A DNA stretch of 38,598 nucleotides. It comes from Tepidibacter formicigenes DSM 15518 (GTDB taxonomy: Bacteria; Bacillota; Clostridia; Peptostreptococcales; Peptostreptococcaceae). The notes under the pieces are model-generated. The model worked only from the letters and a program-made list of their open reading frames with translations. It did no database searches and was not told the DNA's origin. Every line of letters begins with the position of its first letter. Position 1 is the first letter of the stretch. The stretch lies in assembly GCF_900142235.1 (NCBI RefSeq), contig NZ_FRAE01000022.1, positions 1 to 38,598 of the forward strand, written 5' to 3'. The position numbers and the translations under genes are program-made. Below, piece after piece: positions 15,759 through 24,322 of the stretch.

Positions 15759-17661
15759 CTAATGCAATTGAACTATCGTTAATTAGTTTTGTAAATGAAT
15801 CTGTATCTACTGGAGGACTGAATAAATATCCTTGAATTAAATTGCATTTATGGCTTTTAAAAAATTTTAATTGTTCATCAGTTTCTACGCCTTCTGCAAT
15901 AAGGGTAAGATTTAGGCTTTTAGCCATGGCGATAATTGCTGAAACTATGTTGTTGTTATTTAAATCAATATTAAGATCCTTAGTAAAAGATCTATCTATT
16001 TTTAATTTTGAAATAGATAAGTTTTTAAGTTGAGCAAGGGAAGAATATCCTGTTCCAAAATCATCTATAGATATATTTAGCTTTAAATTTTTTAAATTAT
16101 TAACTACATCCATTATATAATCTATATTTTCCATATATATACTTTCTGTAATTTCTAAATTCAGATATTCAGGATTAAGACCAGTTTCTCTTAATATATT
16201 TGAAACTAAATTTACAAAATCTTTTTGTCTTAACTGGCTAACGGATATATTAATAGAAATAAAAATATTTTCATATCCAAAATTATGCCATTTTTTAGTT
16301 TGAAGAGATGCAGTTCTTAAAACCCATTCACCAATTGAATTTATAAATCCTTTAGACTCAGCTATAGGTATGAACTTATTTGGAGGAACAAATCCAAGTT
16401 TAGGATGCTTCCATCTTAATAAAGCTTCAGCTCCTATAATTTTTTTAATATTTGTATCTATTATAGGCTGATAATAAATTTTGAATTCATTTCTTTTTAA
16501 TGCATTTCTTAAGTGGTTTTCTAATATGAATTCTTCTTTTACTTTTTCATTTAAATCATTTGAATATAATTCGAATTTGTTTTTTCCACTGTTTTTTGCT
16601 TTATACATTGCCATATCAGCATTTTTTATTAATGTATCACTACTTATGCCATGGGTTGGATATAGAGATATTCCAATACTGCAAGAAATATGTAACTCAT
16701 GATTATCTATAAAATAAGGTTCTTTAAAAATATCTATTATTTTTTGTGCTGTTTTTATTGAATCTTGAGTATTTTTAATCTGAGGAAGAAGTATTAAAAA
16801 TTCGTCTCCACCAATTCTTGCAATTATATTATTTTTACCTACTTGTTTTTTTAATTGATTAGCAATTTTCTTAAGAAGTTTATCTCCTATAGAATGACCT
16901 AAATTATCATTTATCTTTTTAAAATCATCTAAATCTATAAACATTACCGATAGCATTTTCTTGTTTTTAGAGTATTTATTCAAATACCAATCTAGCTTTT
17001 CTTTAAAAAATGCTCTATTATAAAGTCCTGTAAGTGAATCTCTAAAAGCAAGATACTTAATCTTTTTTTCTTTATTTATGTTTTCAGTAATATCATATAC
17101 AATTGAGTATAATAATTTTTTTCCGCCACAATTAATAGGACCACTATAAACTCTTACATGCTTTATTTCTCCATTTGATAAACGGTGTTTAAAATGAAAA
17201 TTATTTTTTTGGTTATTTTTAATTTTTTTAAGATATGAAAATACTTTTTTATCATTAGAAACATTAATATCTGTTATTTTCATATTAGTTAGTTCATTTT
17301 TATCATATCCATAAAAGGAGCAAGCTGCTGGATTTGCATCTATTATATATCCACTATCTGGATCTATAATAAGCATTGTTAAATGGTTATTATTATATAT
17401 ACTCTTATAAAAGCTTTCTTGGTGTTTAATTTTTGAAATATATTTACCAATAAGCCTATAAAGAAGTACAGATGTTATAATAACGTAAAGTGAGCCTTTA
17501 TATGTTTGCAATTTATCAAAATTAAAATAATAATTAAGAATACTATCTGATAATAAAATCCATGTAAGACCTGAAAAAAGATAAATAAATACTATTTTAA
17601 AAAGAATATTATTTTCATTAATATAATCTAGAGTTTTACTTTTAGTTTTTTTAATATTCAT
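15739..17661 (-). CDS. Membrane PAS-GGDEF-EAL cyclic di-GMP protein
   Basis: A 640-residue cyclic di-GMP turnover protein. Two N-terminal membrane helices (about 20-45 and 55-72) are followed by a PAS domain (about 85-195), a GGDEF domain with intact RIGGDEF near residue 284, and an EAL domain from about 385. The EAL part has GAEALLRW near 412, ISINISVSQL, LEITES, DDFGTGYSS, KIDRSF, AEGVET and QGYLFSPP, so the metal and catalytic residues of an active phosphodiesterase are all present. No RxxD inhibitory site is seen five residues before GGDEF. Both activities look possible; net direction cannot be read from sequence. Convergent with purL; divergent from the DUF5685 gene. Confidence 0.9.
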   Translation of the reverse strand: MNIKKTKSKTLDYINENNILFKIVFIYLFSGLTWILLSDSILNYYFNFDKLQTYKGSLYVIITSVLLYRLIGKYISKIKHQESFYKSIYNNNHLTMLIIDPDSGYIIDANPAACSFYGYDKNELTNMKITDINVSNDKKVFSYLKKIKNNQKNNFHFKHRLSNGEIKHVRVYSGPINCGGKKLLYSIVYDITENINKEKKIKYLAFRDSLTGLYNRAFFKEKLDWYLNKYSKNKKMLSVMFIDLDDFKKINDNLGHSIGDKLLKKIANQLKKQVGKNNIIARIGGDEFLILLPQIKNTQDSIKTAQKIIDIFKEPYFIDNHELHISCSIGISLYPTHGISSDTLIKNADMAMYKAKNSGKNKFELYSNDLNEKVKEEFILENHLRNALKRNEFKIYYQPIIDTNIKKIIGAEALLRWKHPKLGFVPPNKFIPIAESKGFINSIGEWVLRTASLQTKKWHNFGYENIFISINISVSQLRQKDFVNLVSNILRETGLNPEYLNLEITESIYMENIDYIMDVVNNLKNLKLNISIDDFGTGYSSLAQLKNLSISKLKIDRSFTKDLNIDLNNNNIVSAIIAMAKSLNLTLIAEGVETDEQLKFFKSHKCNLIQGYLFSPPVDTDSFTKLINDSSIALENTISS

Positions 17662-17847
17662 AAATAAGCTCCTTACTTTAGTTATAATAAATATATATTC
17701 TTATAATTTTTATCGGAGTATATATTAAAAATTTTATCTGGTAATTACTTCTTTAAGCTTTTGATTAAAATAAATATAGTTCTTGTATATAAAACCAGTA
17801 ATGTATAAAATAATAATATGTAAATTTAAAATAGGCAGGTAAGACAT

Positions 17848-18690
17848 ATGTTTGGATATATTAGAATAAATAAAATGGAGCTAAAATTAAGAGAATATTA
17901 TACATATAGAGGATATTATTGTGGACTTTGTAAATATTTAAAGGAAAATTTCGGAGAAATATCAAGACTTTCTTTAAATTACGATATCACCTTTTTAATA
18001 ATATTATTATCTTCTATATATGAATTAAAATCTATAGTTACTAGAGAAAGATGCATTGCAAATCCTATACAAGAAAACTTAAGAATAATAAATGAAATTA
18101 CAGAGTACGCATCAAATATGAACATTATATTAACTTATAATAAATTAAATGATAATTTAAAAGATGATAAAAGGATAAAAGATTATATTTACTATTTAGG
18201 ATATAAACATGTATATAATAAAGCATATAATAAATATAAACAAAAATCAGATTATATAAATGAAAAATTAAATGAACTAAGTATTTTAGAAAAACAAAAA
18301 TGTAATTCTATAGATGAAATGTCAAATATATTTGGATATATAATGGCTGAAATTTTTTCCTATAAAGATGATAAATATAAAGAAATATTAAAATCTATAG
18401 GATTTAATATAGGAAAATATATTTACATATTAGATGCTTATGAGGATTTAGATGAAGATTATAAAAAGAAAAGATACAATCCATTCATAGAATATATGCA
18501 AAAAAAAGATGAACTTAAACTTAAGGTTGAAAACTTATTATTAATGATACTCTCTTTTATAGAAGGAGATATAGAAAAATTAAATATAAAGAATAACAAA
18601 GGAATAATAGATAACATCATATACTCTGGAATGTATTTAAGATTTAAAAATATGCTAAAAGGAAGTGAAGAAAATGAGAAATCCATATGA
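17848..18690 (+). CDS. DUF5685 family protein
   Basis: A 280-residue cytoplasmic protein. The start [17 protein letters not shown] followed by [12 protein letters not shown] (about 23-34) is the signature opening of the DUF5685 family, including its paired cysteines (YCGLC). The remainder is helical, with a [17 protein letters not shown] segment (about 198-214) rich in acidic residues that looks like a metal or diphosphate site. The overall helical fold with Asp-rich motifs resembles prenyl-synthase-like families, but that is a guess. Its end overlaps the following J-domain gene by 17 bases, so the two are probably co-translated. The ribosome-binding site is weak (GGCAGG). Confidence 0.7.
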   Translation: MFGYIRINKMELKLREYYTYRGYYCGLCKYLKENFGEISRLSLNYDITFLIILLSSIYELKSIVTRERCIANPIQENLRIINEITEYASNMNIILTYNKLNDNLKDDKRIKDYIYYLGYKHVYNKAYNKYKQKSDYINEKLNELSILEKQKCNSIDEMSNIFGYIMAEIFSYKDDKYKEILKSIGFNIGKYIYILDAYEDLDEDYKKKRYNPFIEYMQKKDELKLKVENLLLMILSFIEGDIEKLNIKNNKGIIDNIIYSGMYLRFKNMLKGSEENEKSI

Positions 18691-19246
18691 AATATTAGGT
18701 GTTAGAAAAGGAGCTACTAAAGAAGAAGTAAAAAAAGCATATAAAGAACTTGCGAAAAAATATCACCCAGATAGGTATTTGGATAATCCTTTATCACATC
18801 TTGCAGAAGAGAAATTTAAGGAGATAAATGAAGCTTATGAAACTATAATGAAAGAAGTTGAAAATACAAACTATAATAACTATAATCAAAATGATTTTTA
18901 TAAAGTAAGAGAGTATATAAGTAGGGGAGATTTTAGAACAGCTAGAAATATTCTTTCAAACATTAATGATAGAAATAGTGAGTGGTATTATTTAATGGGA
19001 ATAACATCTATAAGACTTGGATTTTATGATCAAGGATATGATTTTATAAAAAGAGCATATTTTATGGAACCTAATAATATGGAATATAGAAATACTTATG
19101 AAAATATAATAAATAGACAAAGAGCATATTCTTCTAAAACTTATGAATATAATCGTGGAGGAGATATGTGTGATGTTTGTGTAAAGCTTTATTGCGCAGA
19201 CTGTTGTTGTGAATGTTTAGGAGGAGATTTAATAGGCTGTTGTTAG
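18674..19246 (+). CDS. J-domain protein with TPR-like middle and Cys-rich tail
   Basis: A DnaJ-type co-chaperone of 190 residues from the ATG at 18674 (a GTG at 18665 would add three residues; [10 protein letters not shown] is the usual J-domain opening). The J domain covers about 1-65 with the HPD tripeptide in KKYHPDRY (about 32-39). The middle (about 75-150) contains TPR-like helices ([25 protein letters not shown]). The C-terminus holds nine cysteines in the last 26 residues ([19 protein letters not shown]...CC), likely a metal-binding or disulfide tail. There is no G/F or substrate domain, so it should recruit Hsp70 to a dedicated client, perhaps its overlapping DUF5685 neighbour. Confidence 0.8.
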   Translation: MRNPYEILGVRKGATKEEVKKAYKELAKKYHPDRYLDNPLSHLAEEKFKEINEAYETIMKEVENTNYNNYNQNDFYKVREYISRGDFRTARNILSNINDRNSEWYYLMGITSIRLGFYDQGYDFIKRAYFMEPNNMEYRNTYENIINRQRAYSSKTYEYNRGGDMCDVCVKLYCADCCCECLGGDLIGCC

Positions 19247-19256
19247 GGGGAATACT

Positions 19257-19745
19257 ATGAGTAAAAGGGTATCTTTTTTGGGAATACTTTTAGGAATTAA
19301 TCAGATTTTTTTATTTTTTTCTAGCATAATTCCAACTAATAGGTTGTTTTTTTTAGGTATATCATCTCTTCCAATTTCTTTAGTAATAATAGAAAATGGA
19401 TTTAAGAGTGGATTGTTGTTTTATACAGCTTCGGCTTTACTTTCTATAGTATTAATACCAAATAAAATATACTTAATTCCTTATATATTGTTTTTTGGTA
19501 TATACGGGCTTATAAAGTATTTAATAGAAAAAAACAGAAATTTAATTATAGAGTATTCACTAAAATTTTTAAGTTTTAATATAATATTTTTTATAGGATA
19601 TTCTATAATAAAAAATTTTATTTTCGTTAAAATAAATATAATTATTATTTTGATTTCTCAAGTATTTTTTTTAGCATATGATTATGCTTATGGATTATTT
19701 ATAAATTATTATTATGAAAAAATAAAAGGGAAGATGGGGCTATAA
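19257..19745 (+). CDS. Small polytopic membrane protein, unknown
   Basis: A 162-residue very hydrophobic protein with about five predicted membrane helices separated by short loops, and a basic KNRNL segment near residue 92. I do not recognise the family. It starts 10 bases after the J-domain gene with GGGGG in between, so it is the third gene of a DUF5685 / J-domain / membrane unit. Its 3' end overlaps the convergent HAD gene by 6 bases and no terminator is visible between them. Confidence 0.65.
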   Translation: MSKRVSFLGILLGINQIFLFFSSIIPTNRLFFLGISSLPISLVIIENGFKSGLLFYTASALLSIVLIPNKIYLIPYILFFGIYGLIKYLIEKNRNLIIEYSLKFLSFNIIFFIGYSIIKNFIFVKINIIIILISQVFFLAYDYAYGLFINYYYEKIKGKMGL

Positions 19746-20480
19746 ATCCCCATTTTCAATTGATATGCTAACACTAGGGTCTAAATTATATATGACATCT
19801 TTTCTTTCAACTATAATTTTTGTATTTTTAGAAAGATAAGGGTCCTTCTTTATGTTGCATAAAAGTTCTTTTGCGGGATTTATAGCTACTGGATTTCCTA
19901 CTCTTTTGAGCATTGTGAAGTCTCCATTAGTATCTCCATAAGCAAAAGATTTTTCTAAATCTAAATCATATTTTTTTACAAAGTTATTTATTGCTTTATT
20001 TTTACTTTCTGAATCCCACATAGGAATAACTTTACCTGTAAATATATCATTTTCAAATATATAGTTACTTCCTATATAATCTGTTACATTATATTTTTTA
20101 GCCATTTTTCTTACTAGAAAATCTGGACTGCCAGATATGAATATAACTATATGATTATTATTTACGTGATACTTTATTTTAGAGCGAGTATATCTATATA
20201 CTCTTTCAGCTTTTAAATTGATTACCTGTTTACTGGTAAAATCTATACTTCTTTTAGTAAGTCCTTTTATAGAATTTATATATATTTCTGCTAGTTCTAG
20301 TAAATAATCATCATAGTTTCCCTGCCTTTTATCCCAGTTTAAAAAAGTTTTTTTTGCATGAGAGTGCCAAAGAGAAGGATCGATTATATCGTATTTAATA
20401 AGTTTTTTAAAATGTTCAACCATTAATGAATCTCTATATAAAGTTCCATCGATATCGAAAAAAGCTGCTATTTTTTTCAT
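19740..20480 (-). CDS. HAD-IB (SerB-like) phosphatase
   Basis: A 246-residue haloacid-dehalogenase hydrolase. Motif I is FFDIDGTLYRD with the nucleophile Asp9 and Asp11; motif II is FISGSPD (about 138); motif IV is YGDTNGDFTML (about 185) with the metal-binding Asp pair. The helical cap between motifs I and II puts it in subclass IB, with phosphoserine phosphatase relatives, but the true substrate may be another small phosphate ester. The ATG at 20480 is preferred over a TTG one codon earlier; GGTGGTG lies just upstream. A TGtTATAAT extended -10 at 20552-20560 (minus) may be its promoter. Confidence 0.82.
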   Translation of the reverse strand: MKKIAAFFDIDGTLYRDSLMVEHFKKLIKYDIIDPSLWHSHAKKTFLNWDKRQGNYDDYLLELAEIYINSIKGLTKRSIDFTSKQVINLKAERVYRYTRSKIKYHVNNNHIVIFISGSPDFLVRKMAKKYNVTDYIGSNYIFENDIFTGKVIPMWDSESKNKAINNFVKKYDLDLEKSFAYGDTNGDFTMLKRVGNPVAINPAKELLCNIKKDPYLSKNTKIIVERKDVIYNLDPSVSISIENGDL

Positions 20481-20623
20481 CAAGTCACCACCTTTATAAG
20501 ATATAATAATATTATTTTACTATAATAAATAGAAAATTATAAATTACATTTATTATAACATTTATTTAATTAAAAATAGTATTTTAAATATACTATGAAA
20601 ATATTATGCAAGAAGGTGAATGA

Positions 20624-20878
20624 ATGGAGTTTTTATTTGCTAAAGTAACAAATTCTAGGCTTATGGGAAGTATTGTTTACTCAATTTAAAATAAATAATA
20701 ATCATGTTAAAAAAGAAGAGTATTTGATAAGTGAAGATATATTTATTTAGATGATATTTTTAATGAAAAATATGGAAATTATATAAATCTAGAAAATGAA
20801 TATTTATTTCCAGAATCTATAATATATGAATTTGCAGAAAATGGATATGGTAATTTTTATGATTTTATTAAAAAATAA
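20624..20878 (+). pseudogene. Broken gene of unknown family
   Basis: An ATG with AAGGTG in front starts MEFLFAKVTNSRLMG, but this frame stops after 21 residues. The following DNA keeps coding character in other frames: FKINNNHVKKEEYLISEDI, then DIFNEKYGNYINLENEY and a stop at 20876. The pieces look like one small protein cut by at least two frameshifts. I do not recognise it. It sits just ahead of sigma and anti-sigma remnants. Confidence 0.45.
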
Positions 20879-20883
20879 TTTGT

Positions 20884-21177
20884 AAAATAGATTTAGTAGA
20901 TAATACTGAAGTATTAGATATTGAAATAGAAAGTACTAAAAGTAAAGTAATTGAAAAAGTACATAAAAAAGAAATTAGAAATAAAGTAAGAAATTCTATT
21001 TTGAAATTAGATATAAAATATAAAGAAGTTATTTTTTTAAGATACTATAATGAACTATCTTGCAATGAAATTGCTAATAAATTAAACTTAAATGTAAATA
21101 CAGTTATAACTAGGATAAATAGAGCAAAAAGGATATTAAATAATTTATTAAAGGCAGAAGGTGAAACATATGAATAA
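20884..21177 (+). pseudogene. ECF sigma factor remnant, region 4 only
   Basis: The frame ends LDIKYKEVIFLRYYNELSC followed by NEIANKLNLNVNTVITRINR and AKRILNNLL, a clear sigma-70 region 4 helix-turn-helix of an ECF-type factor. The sigma-2 core needed for core RNA polymerase and -10 binding is missing: the frame opens only at 20872 after a stop and has no start codon. Its stop overlaps the start of the anti-sigma remnant by 8 bases, the usual arrangement for such pairs. Confidence 0.65.
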
Positions 21178-21465
21178 AAAAGATGAAATAGATATTTTAC
21201 TAGAAGATATTTTAAAAGAAGAAGTAGATAATGTTAATATTTCTGGTAAAGAAATTGAGTTTGAGTGGAGAAAGTTTCAAAAATTACAAAGAGAAAAAAA
21301 CAAAAAAAATCTAATGAATGTAAAAAGTTTATTTGGATTGCAGCTGCATTAGCTTGTATTTGTTTTACTTTAATGGATTCTTTTCCTTCAAATGAATTAA
21401 TTTTACATAAAATATTTACTCAAAAATATAAACATAAAGAATTAAATGTTATTTATTTAGAATAA
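21170..21465 (+). pseudogene. Frameshifted anti-sigma factor-like gene
   Basis: From the ATG at 21170 (AAGGTG upstream) the frame reads MNKKDEIDILLEDILKEE, an acidic N-terminus like those of cytoplasmic anti-sigma domains, then runs out of frame in an A-rich stretch near 21292-21309. Shifting one frame restores KKFIWIAAALACICFTLM, a transmembrane segment, with a short tail to the stop at 21465. So the gene is probably an anti-sigma membrane protein broken by a slippage frameshift and truncated at the C-terminus. Confidence 0.5.
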
Positions 21466-21491
21466 AAATACACTTAAAAAAATATATAAGG

Positions 21492-21540
21492 AACAAGTCG
21501 AAAAAGCTTATTAACAAGCTGCTTTGACTTGTTTTTTATT
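21492..21540 (+). terminator. Terminator after the anti-sigma remnant
   Basis: AACAAGTC (21492-21499) pairs with GACTTGTT (21526-21533), with an inner AGCTT/AAGCT stem, followed by a long T run. It separates the sigma remnants from the toxin-like reading frame. Confidence 0.7.
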
Positions 21541-21551
21541 TTTTTGATTTT

Positions 21552-21587
21552 TTCAAAAAAATTTAAAAAAAGTGAAATTTTTTTGAA
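21552..21587. repeat. A/T hairpin just before the truncated toxin frame
   Basis: TTCAAAAAAATTT (21552-21564) and AAATTTTTTTGAA (21575-21587) form a perfect 13-bp stem with a 10-nt loop. It lies 39 bases before the first codon of the truncated toxin frame and could mark the deletion junction or be a second terminator. Confidence 0.4.
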
Positions 21588-21625
21588 TTTCGATTGTCTT
21601 TATTTATGTGAAGAGATTTTATTAA

Positions 21626-23572
21626 ATTTTTAAATGGCCATTTGAAAGTGAAAATCTCAATATAGTAGTATCACTTTATGTATACGATGATGACTATGAC
21701 AGAATTGCAAGATCAACTAGTGGTGGAGATGGAGACCAAGAACTAATAGAAAGATTACCTGTAAGAGGTGGAAGGTATTATTACATAAAAATTGAAGGTG
21801 CTGGAAGACGTGATTATGATAGAAATCATTCGTATCATGTAAGAGCAAAATGGTATTCTTCTGGAGGTAGTAGAGTAGACAAAGATAGATATGAAGATAA
21901 TAATGATTTTGATGAAGCAACAAGATTAAGTGGAGACTCAAATACTATATATGCTACTATACATGACGATGATGATAGAGATTATTATAGAATTGAAGTC
22001 GAAAGAGAAAGTACAATAAGAATAGATTTAACTAATATTCCGAGAAGATTAGACTATGACTTAAAACTATACGATGACGATGAAGATAAAATAGATTCTT
22101 CTATAAATAATGATGGAGAAGATGAACATATAGAAAAAACTTTACGTCCAGGAAGATATTATATAAGAGTTCATGGTTGTGGAAGTGATTACGATGAAGA
22201 TCATAAATACAGATTGAGTTATTCAATAGAAGGTTCATCTGTTGCTGATTCTACATTAAAAAATATAATAAAAGTTACTTACAAATATAAAGGTGAAGAA
22301 CAGAATGTATATTTCTTAAATGCAGGTATTGAAGATGGAACAATTAAATTTTATGAAGATACAATAGTTAAGATTCAAACTTCATTAACGCAAGCTATAC
22401 CGTATATTATGTCCGGAGGAAATTTAGTACAAGCATTAACAATTGGTACAAATATCCCTAGTCCAAGTGATATAAATAGAAGTTCATCATCACGAAGAAC
22501 AAGAAGAAGTATAAGGGATTTTGATTTATCCCTTAAAATAGATCTTGATAAAATTGAAAATATGGTCAAAGATTTTATATATAGTGATGCTTTTGGTATA
22601 GACAGACATTGTTTTACAGAAAATGAGATTACAATGATAAATAAAGGTATAGTTACTGCAATAGGCTCAGACTATAGCTTTGGTATAACCGATTTATCTA
22701 ATAAAGGTCTAGGAAAACTAACAGAATGGTTTGGCGAAACTAATATTGTAAAAGCTAATCAAAAAGATTATTATTATTGTTATGGTGAAACTCAAGCGCA
22801 TATTGCTGTAATGGCATTAGCCTATGTTGAAAATGAAGTGATTAGAAAAAATTATAGTTGGGTTAAAGATCAAATTAATAACTTAAAAAATATTAAAATA
22901 TCATTGCCTAGAATAAACTATGATTCAGCAAAAGTAGCACTTGCTGGTGCTGGAGGATCATGGGGAGTAAGTGTAAGTTCTGCTGAAGTAGCTGTTGGTA
23001 AAGTTGGTGGAACATTTGCTGTTGGTTTTTATTTAGCTTCTCAACTTGGCGGATATAAAGCTAGTATGAACTTACCTGATTCTCAACGTAGAATGAATCG
23101 TACTTCTAAAAAAAGTAGTTCAGAAATAAAACAAGTTGCTAATAATCGTTCAGAATTAGAAGAATTAGCAAAAGATCGTAATGGACATATGCAGGAAAGA
23201 CATGTTAAAGTTAATGATAGAGATATTAAAAATAGAAGTAAAAATGTACCTAATAGACCTGCAACAAGATGGAAAAGTAAAGATACATTGTTAAATACTT
23301 TAGAAGAGATGTTGAAAAATAATAGTGATGATATTGCGAATTGGATAGACGGTAAAAACAGAAACTTTAATAATAGAAATGTACAATTTATAACAGGTCG
23401 AAATGGAGAGCGTAGATTAAGAATAGAATACATAGGAAATAATTCTTTAGGTTTTGGTTATAGAAATGGGAATGTAATTCCTAAAGAACAGATTAAAAAT
23501 GCTATATTTGTTTTACAAGAAAGTCCAAATAAATATGGATTTGAATTTATCACAGGATACCCTTGTAAATAA
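21626..23572 (+). CDS. 5'-truncated PPC-domain protein with RNase A-like toxin C-terminus
   Basis: The frame is open from 21626, right after a TAA, for about 648 codons, but has no plausible start; the first TTG with any use (22214) lacks a ribosome-binding site. Two pre-peptidase C-terminal (PPC) domains come first, the first one incomplete, with hallmarks GGRYYYIKIEG, NNDFDEATRL and PGRYYIRVHG. A long uncharacterised middle follows, including a Gly/Ala-rich membrane-like stretch (about 22950-23060). The C-terminal ~130 residues match the bacterial CdiA-CT RNase A-type toxin pattern: ERHV, ATRWKSKDTL, LGFGYRNG and a final FITGYP. Counting from 22214, His330 and Arg341 (11 apart) and Thr447-x-Tyr449 match the catalytic set known for that family. 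An immunity-like gene follows. The toxin body looks intact, but the export region and start are lost, so expression is doubtful. Confidence 0.7.
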   Translation: MFKWPFESENLNIVVSLYVYDDDYDRIARSTSGGDGDQELIERLPVRGGRYYYIKIEGAGRRDYDRNHSYHVRAKWYSSGGSRVDKDRYEDNNDFDEATRLSGDSNTIYATIHDDDDRDYYRIEVERESTIRIDLTNIPRRLDYDLKLYDDDEDKIDSSINNDGEDEHIEKTLRPGRYYIRVHGCGSDYDEDHKYRLSYSIEGSSVADSTLKNIIKVTYKYKGEEQNVYFLNAGIEDGTIKFYEDTIVKIQTSLTQAIPYIMSGGNLVQALTIGTNIPSPSDINRSSSSRRTRRSIRDFDLSLKIDLDKIENMVKDFIYSDAFGIDRHCFTENEITMINKGIVTAIGSDYSFGITDLSNKGLGKLTEWFGETNIVKANQKDYYYCYGETQAHIAVMALAYVENEVIRKNYSWVKDQINNLKNIKISLPRINYDSAKVALAGAGGSWGVSVSSAEVAVGKVGGTFAVGFYLASQLGGYKASMNLPDSQRRMNRTSKKSSSEIKQVANNRSELEELAKDRNGHMQERHVKVNDRDIKNRSKNVPNRPATRWKSKDTLLNTLEEMLKNNSDDIANWIDGKNRNFNNRNVQFITGRNGERRLRIEYIGNNSLGFGYRNGNVIPKEQIKNAIFVLQESPNKYGFEFITGYPCK

Positions 23573-23633
23573 ATTAGTTTATAGTATTTAAAAATATATT
23601 ATTTGTAGAATATTATTAAAAGGAGTTGAATAT

Positions 23634-24218
23634 ATGATAGAGAATTCAAATATTAAGAGAAAAAGATTAATAGAGAGTTTAAATAGTGTTGACTTTAAAC
23701 TAGTATTAATTGACAATCATCCTATAATAAAAATTAAAGAAGAACTAGTTGATAAGGTATATCAAGATGAAAATGACGTTAGAATTAAATGTTTTGAATT
23801 TGGAGAAGATTTTATAAAAATATTGAGAAAAGAGAAATTTGATAATATATTTGTACAAGCTTTATTTCATACAGAGCCTTTAGTGAATTTTTTTGAAAAT
23901 AAATATGTTGATTATGAACATATAAATGAATGTTATTATGAAATAAAAACAAATGAGAAAGATATAAAAGACACTTTTATACATCATTTTGAAGTTGGAG
24001 GTGCTATGAAAACTTTAGAAACAGAAGAAGAGTCTATAGAGCTTTCTAAAAGATTGTATAATGTTATTTGTGAGAATATAAATTCAGATTTATATCTTTA
24101 TTTCACACCAGGAGTGTGGAATGATTATTTCTTTGGTATAGCCTGGGATAGGACGTATATAATAGTAAATATTACTACAAGAAAACTGTGGGTTATGTGC
24201 TTTACAGATACAGATTAA
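23634..24218 (+). CDS. Probable immunity protein for the RNase A-like toxin
   Basis: A 194-residue acidic, soluble protein with no signal peptide or membrane segment. I recognise no named family. It starts 61 bases after the toxin frame with AAAAGGAG before the ATG. Position directly downstream of a toxin C-terminus, cytoplasmic character and similar AT content are what is expected of a polymorphic-toxin immunity protein. Visible features are a central FIHHFEVGGAMKTLE and an aromatic C-terminus (GVWNDYFFGIAWDRTY). The immunity role is inferred from context only. Confidence 0.6.
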   Translation: MIENSNIKRKRLIESLNSVDFKLVLIDNHPIIKIKEELVDKVYQDENDVRIKCFEFGEDFIKILRKEKFDNIFVQALFHTEPLVNFFENKYVDYEHINECYYEIKTNEKDIKDTFIHHFEVGGAMKTLETEEESIELSKRLYNVICENINSDLYLYFTPGVWNDYFFGIAWDRTYIIVNITTRKLWVMCFTDTD

Positions 24219-24264
24219 AATACATTATATAGCAATAAGTATTTTAGCATTATAATAATATAAT

Positions 24265-24313
24265 GGATTCTATAAATCAATTTGAAGTTTACACAAATTT
24301 ATTTATAGAATCC
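24265..24313. terminator. Convergent hairpin between immunity gene and HD-GYP gene
   Basis: GGATTCTATAAAT (24265-24277) and ATTTATAGAATCC (24301-24313) form a perfect 13-bp stem with a 23-nt loop, placed between two convergent genes. The flanking T runs are weak, so it may be a bidirectional terminator. Confidence 0.5.
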
Positions 24314-24322
24314 TTGTTTATA

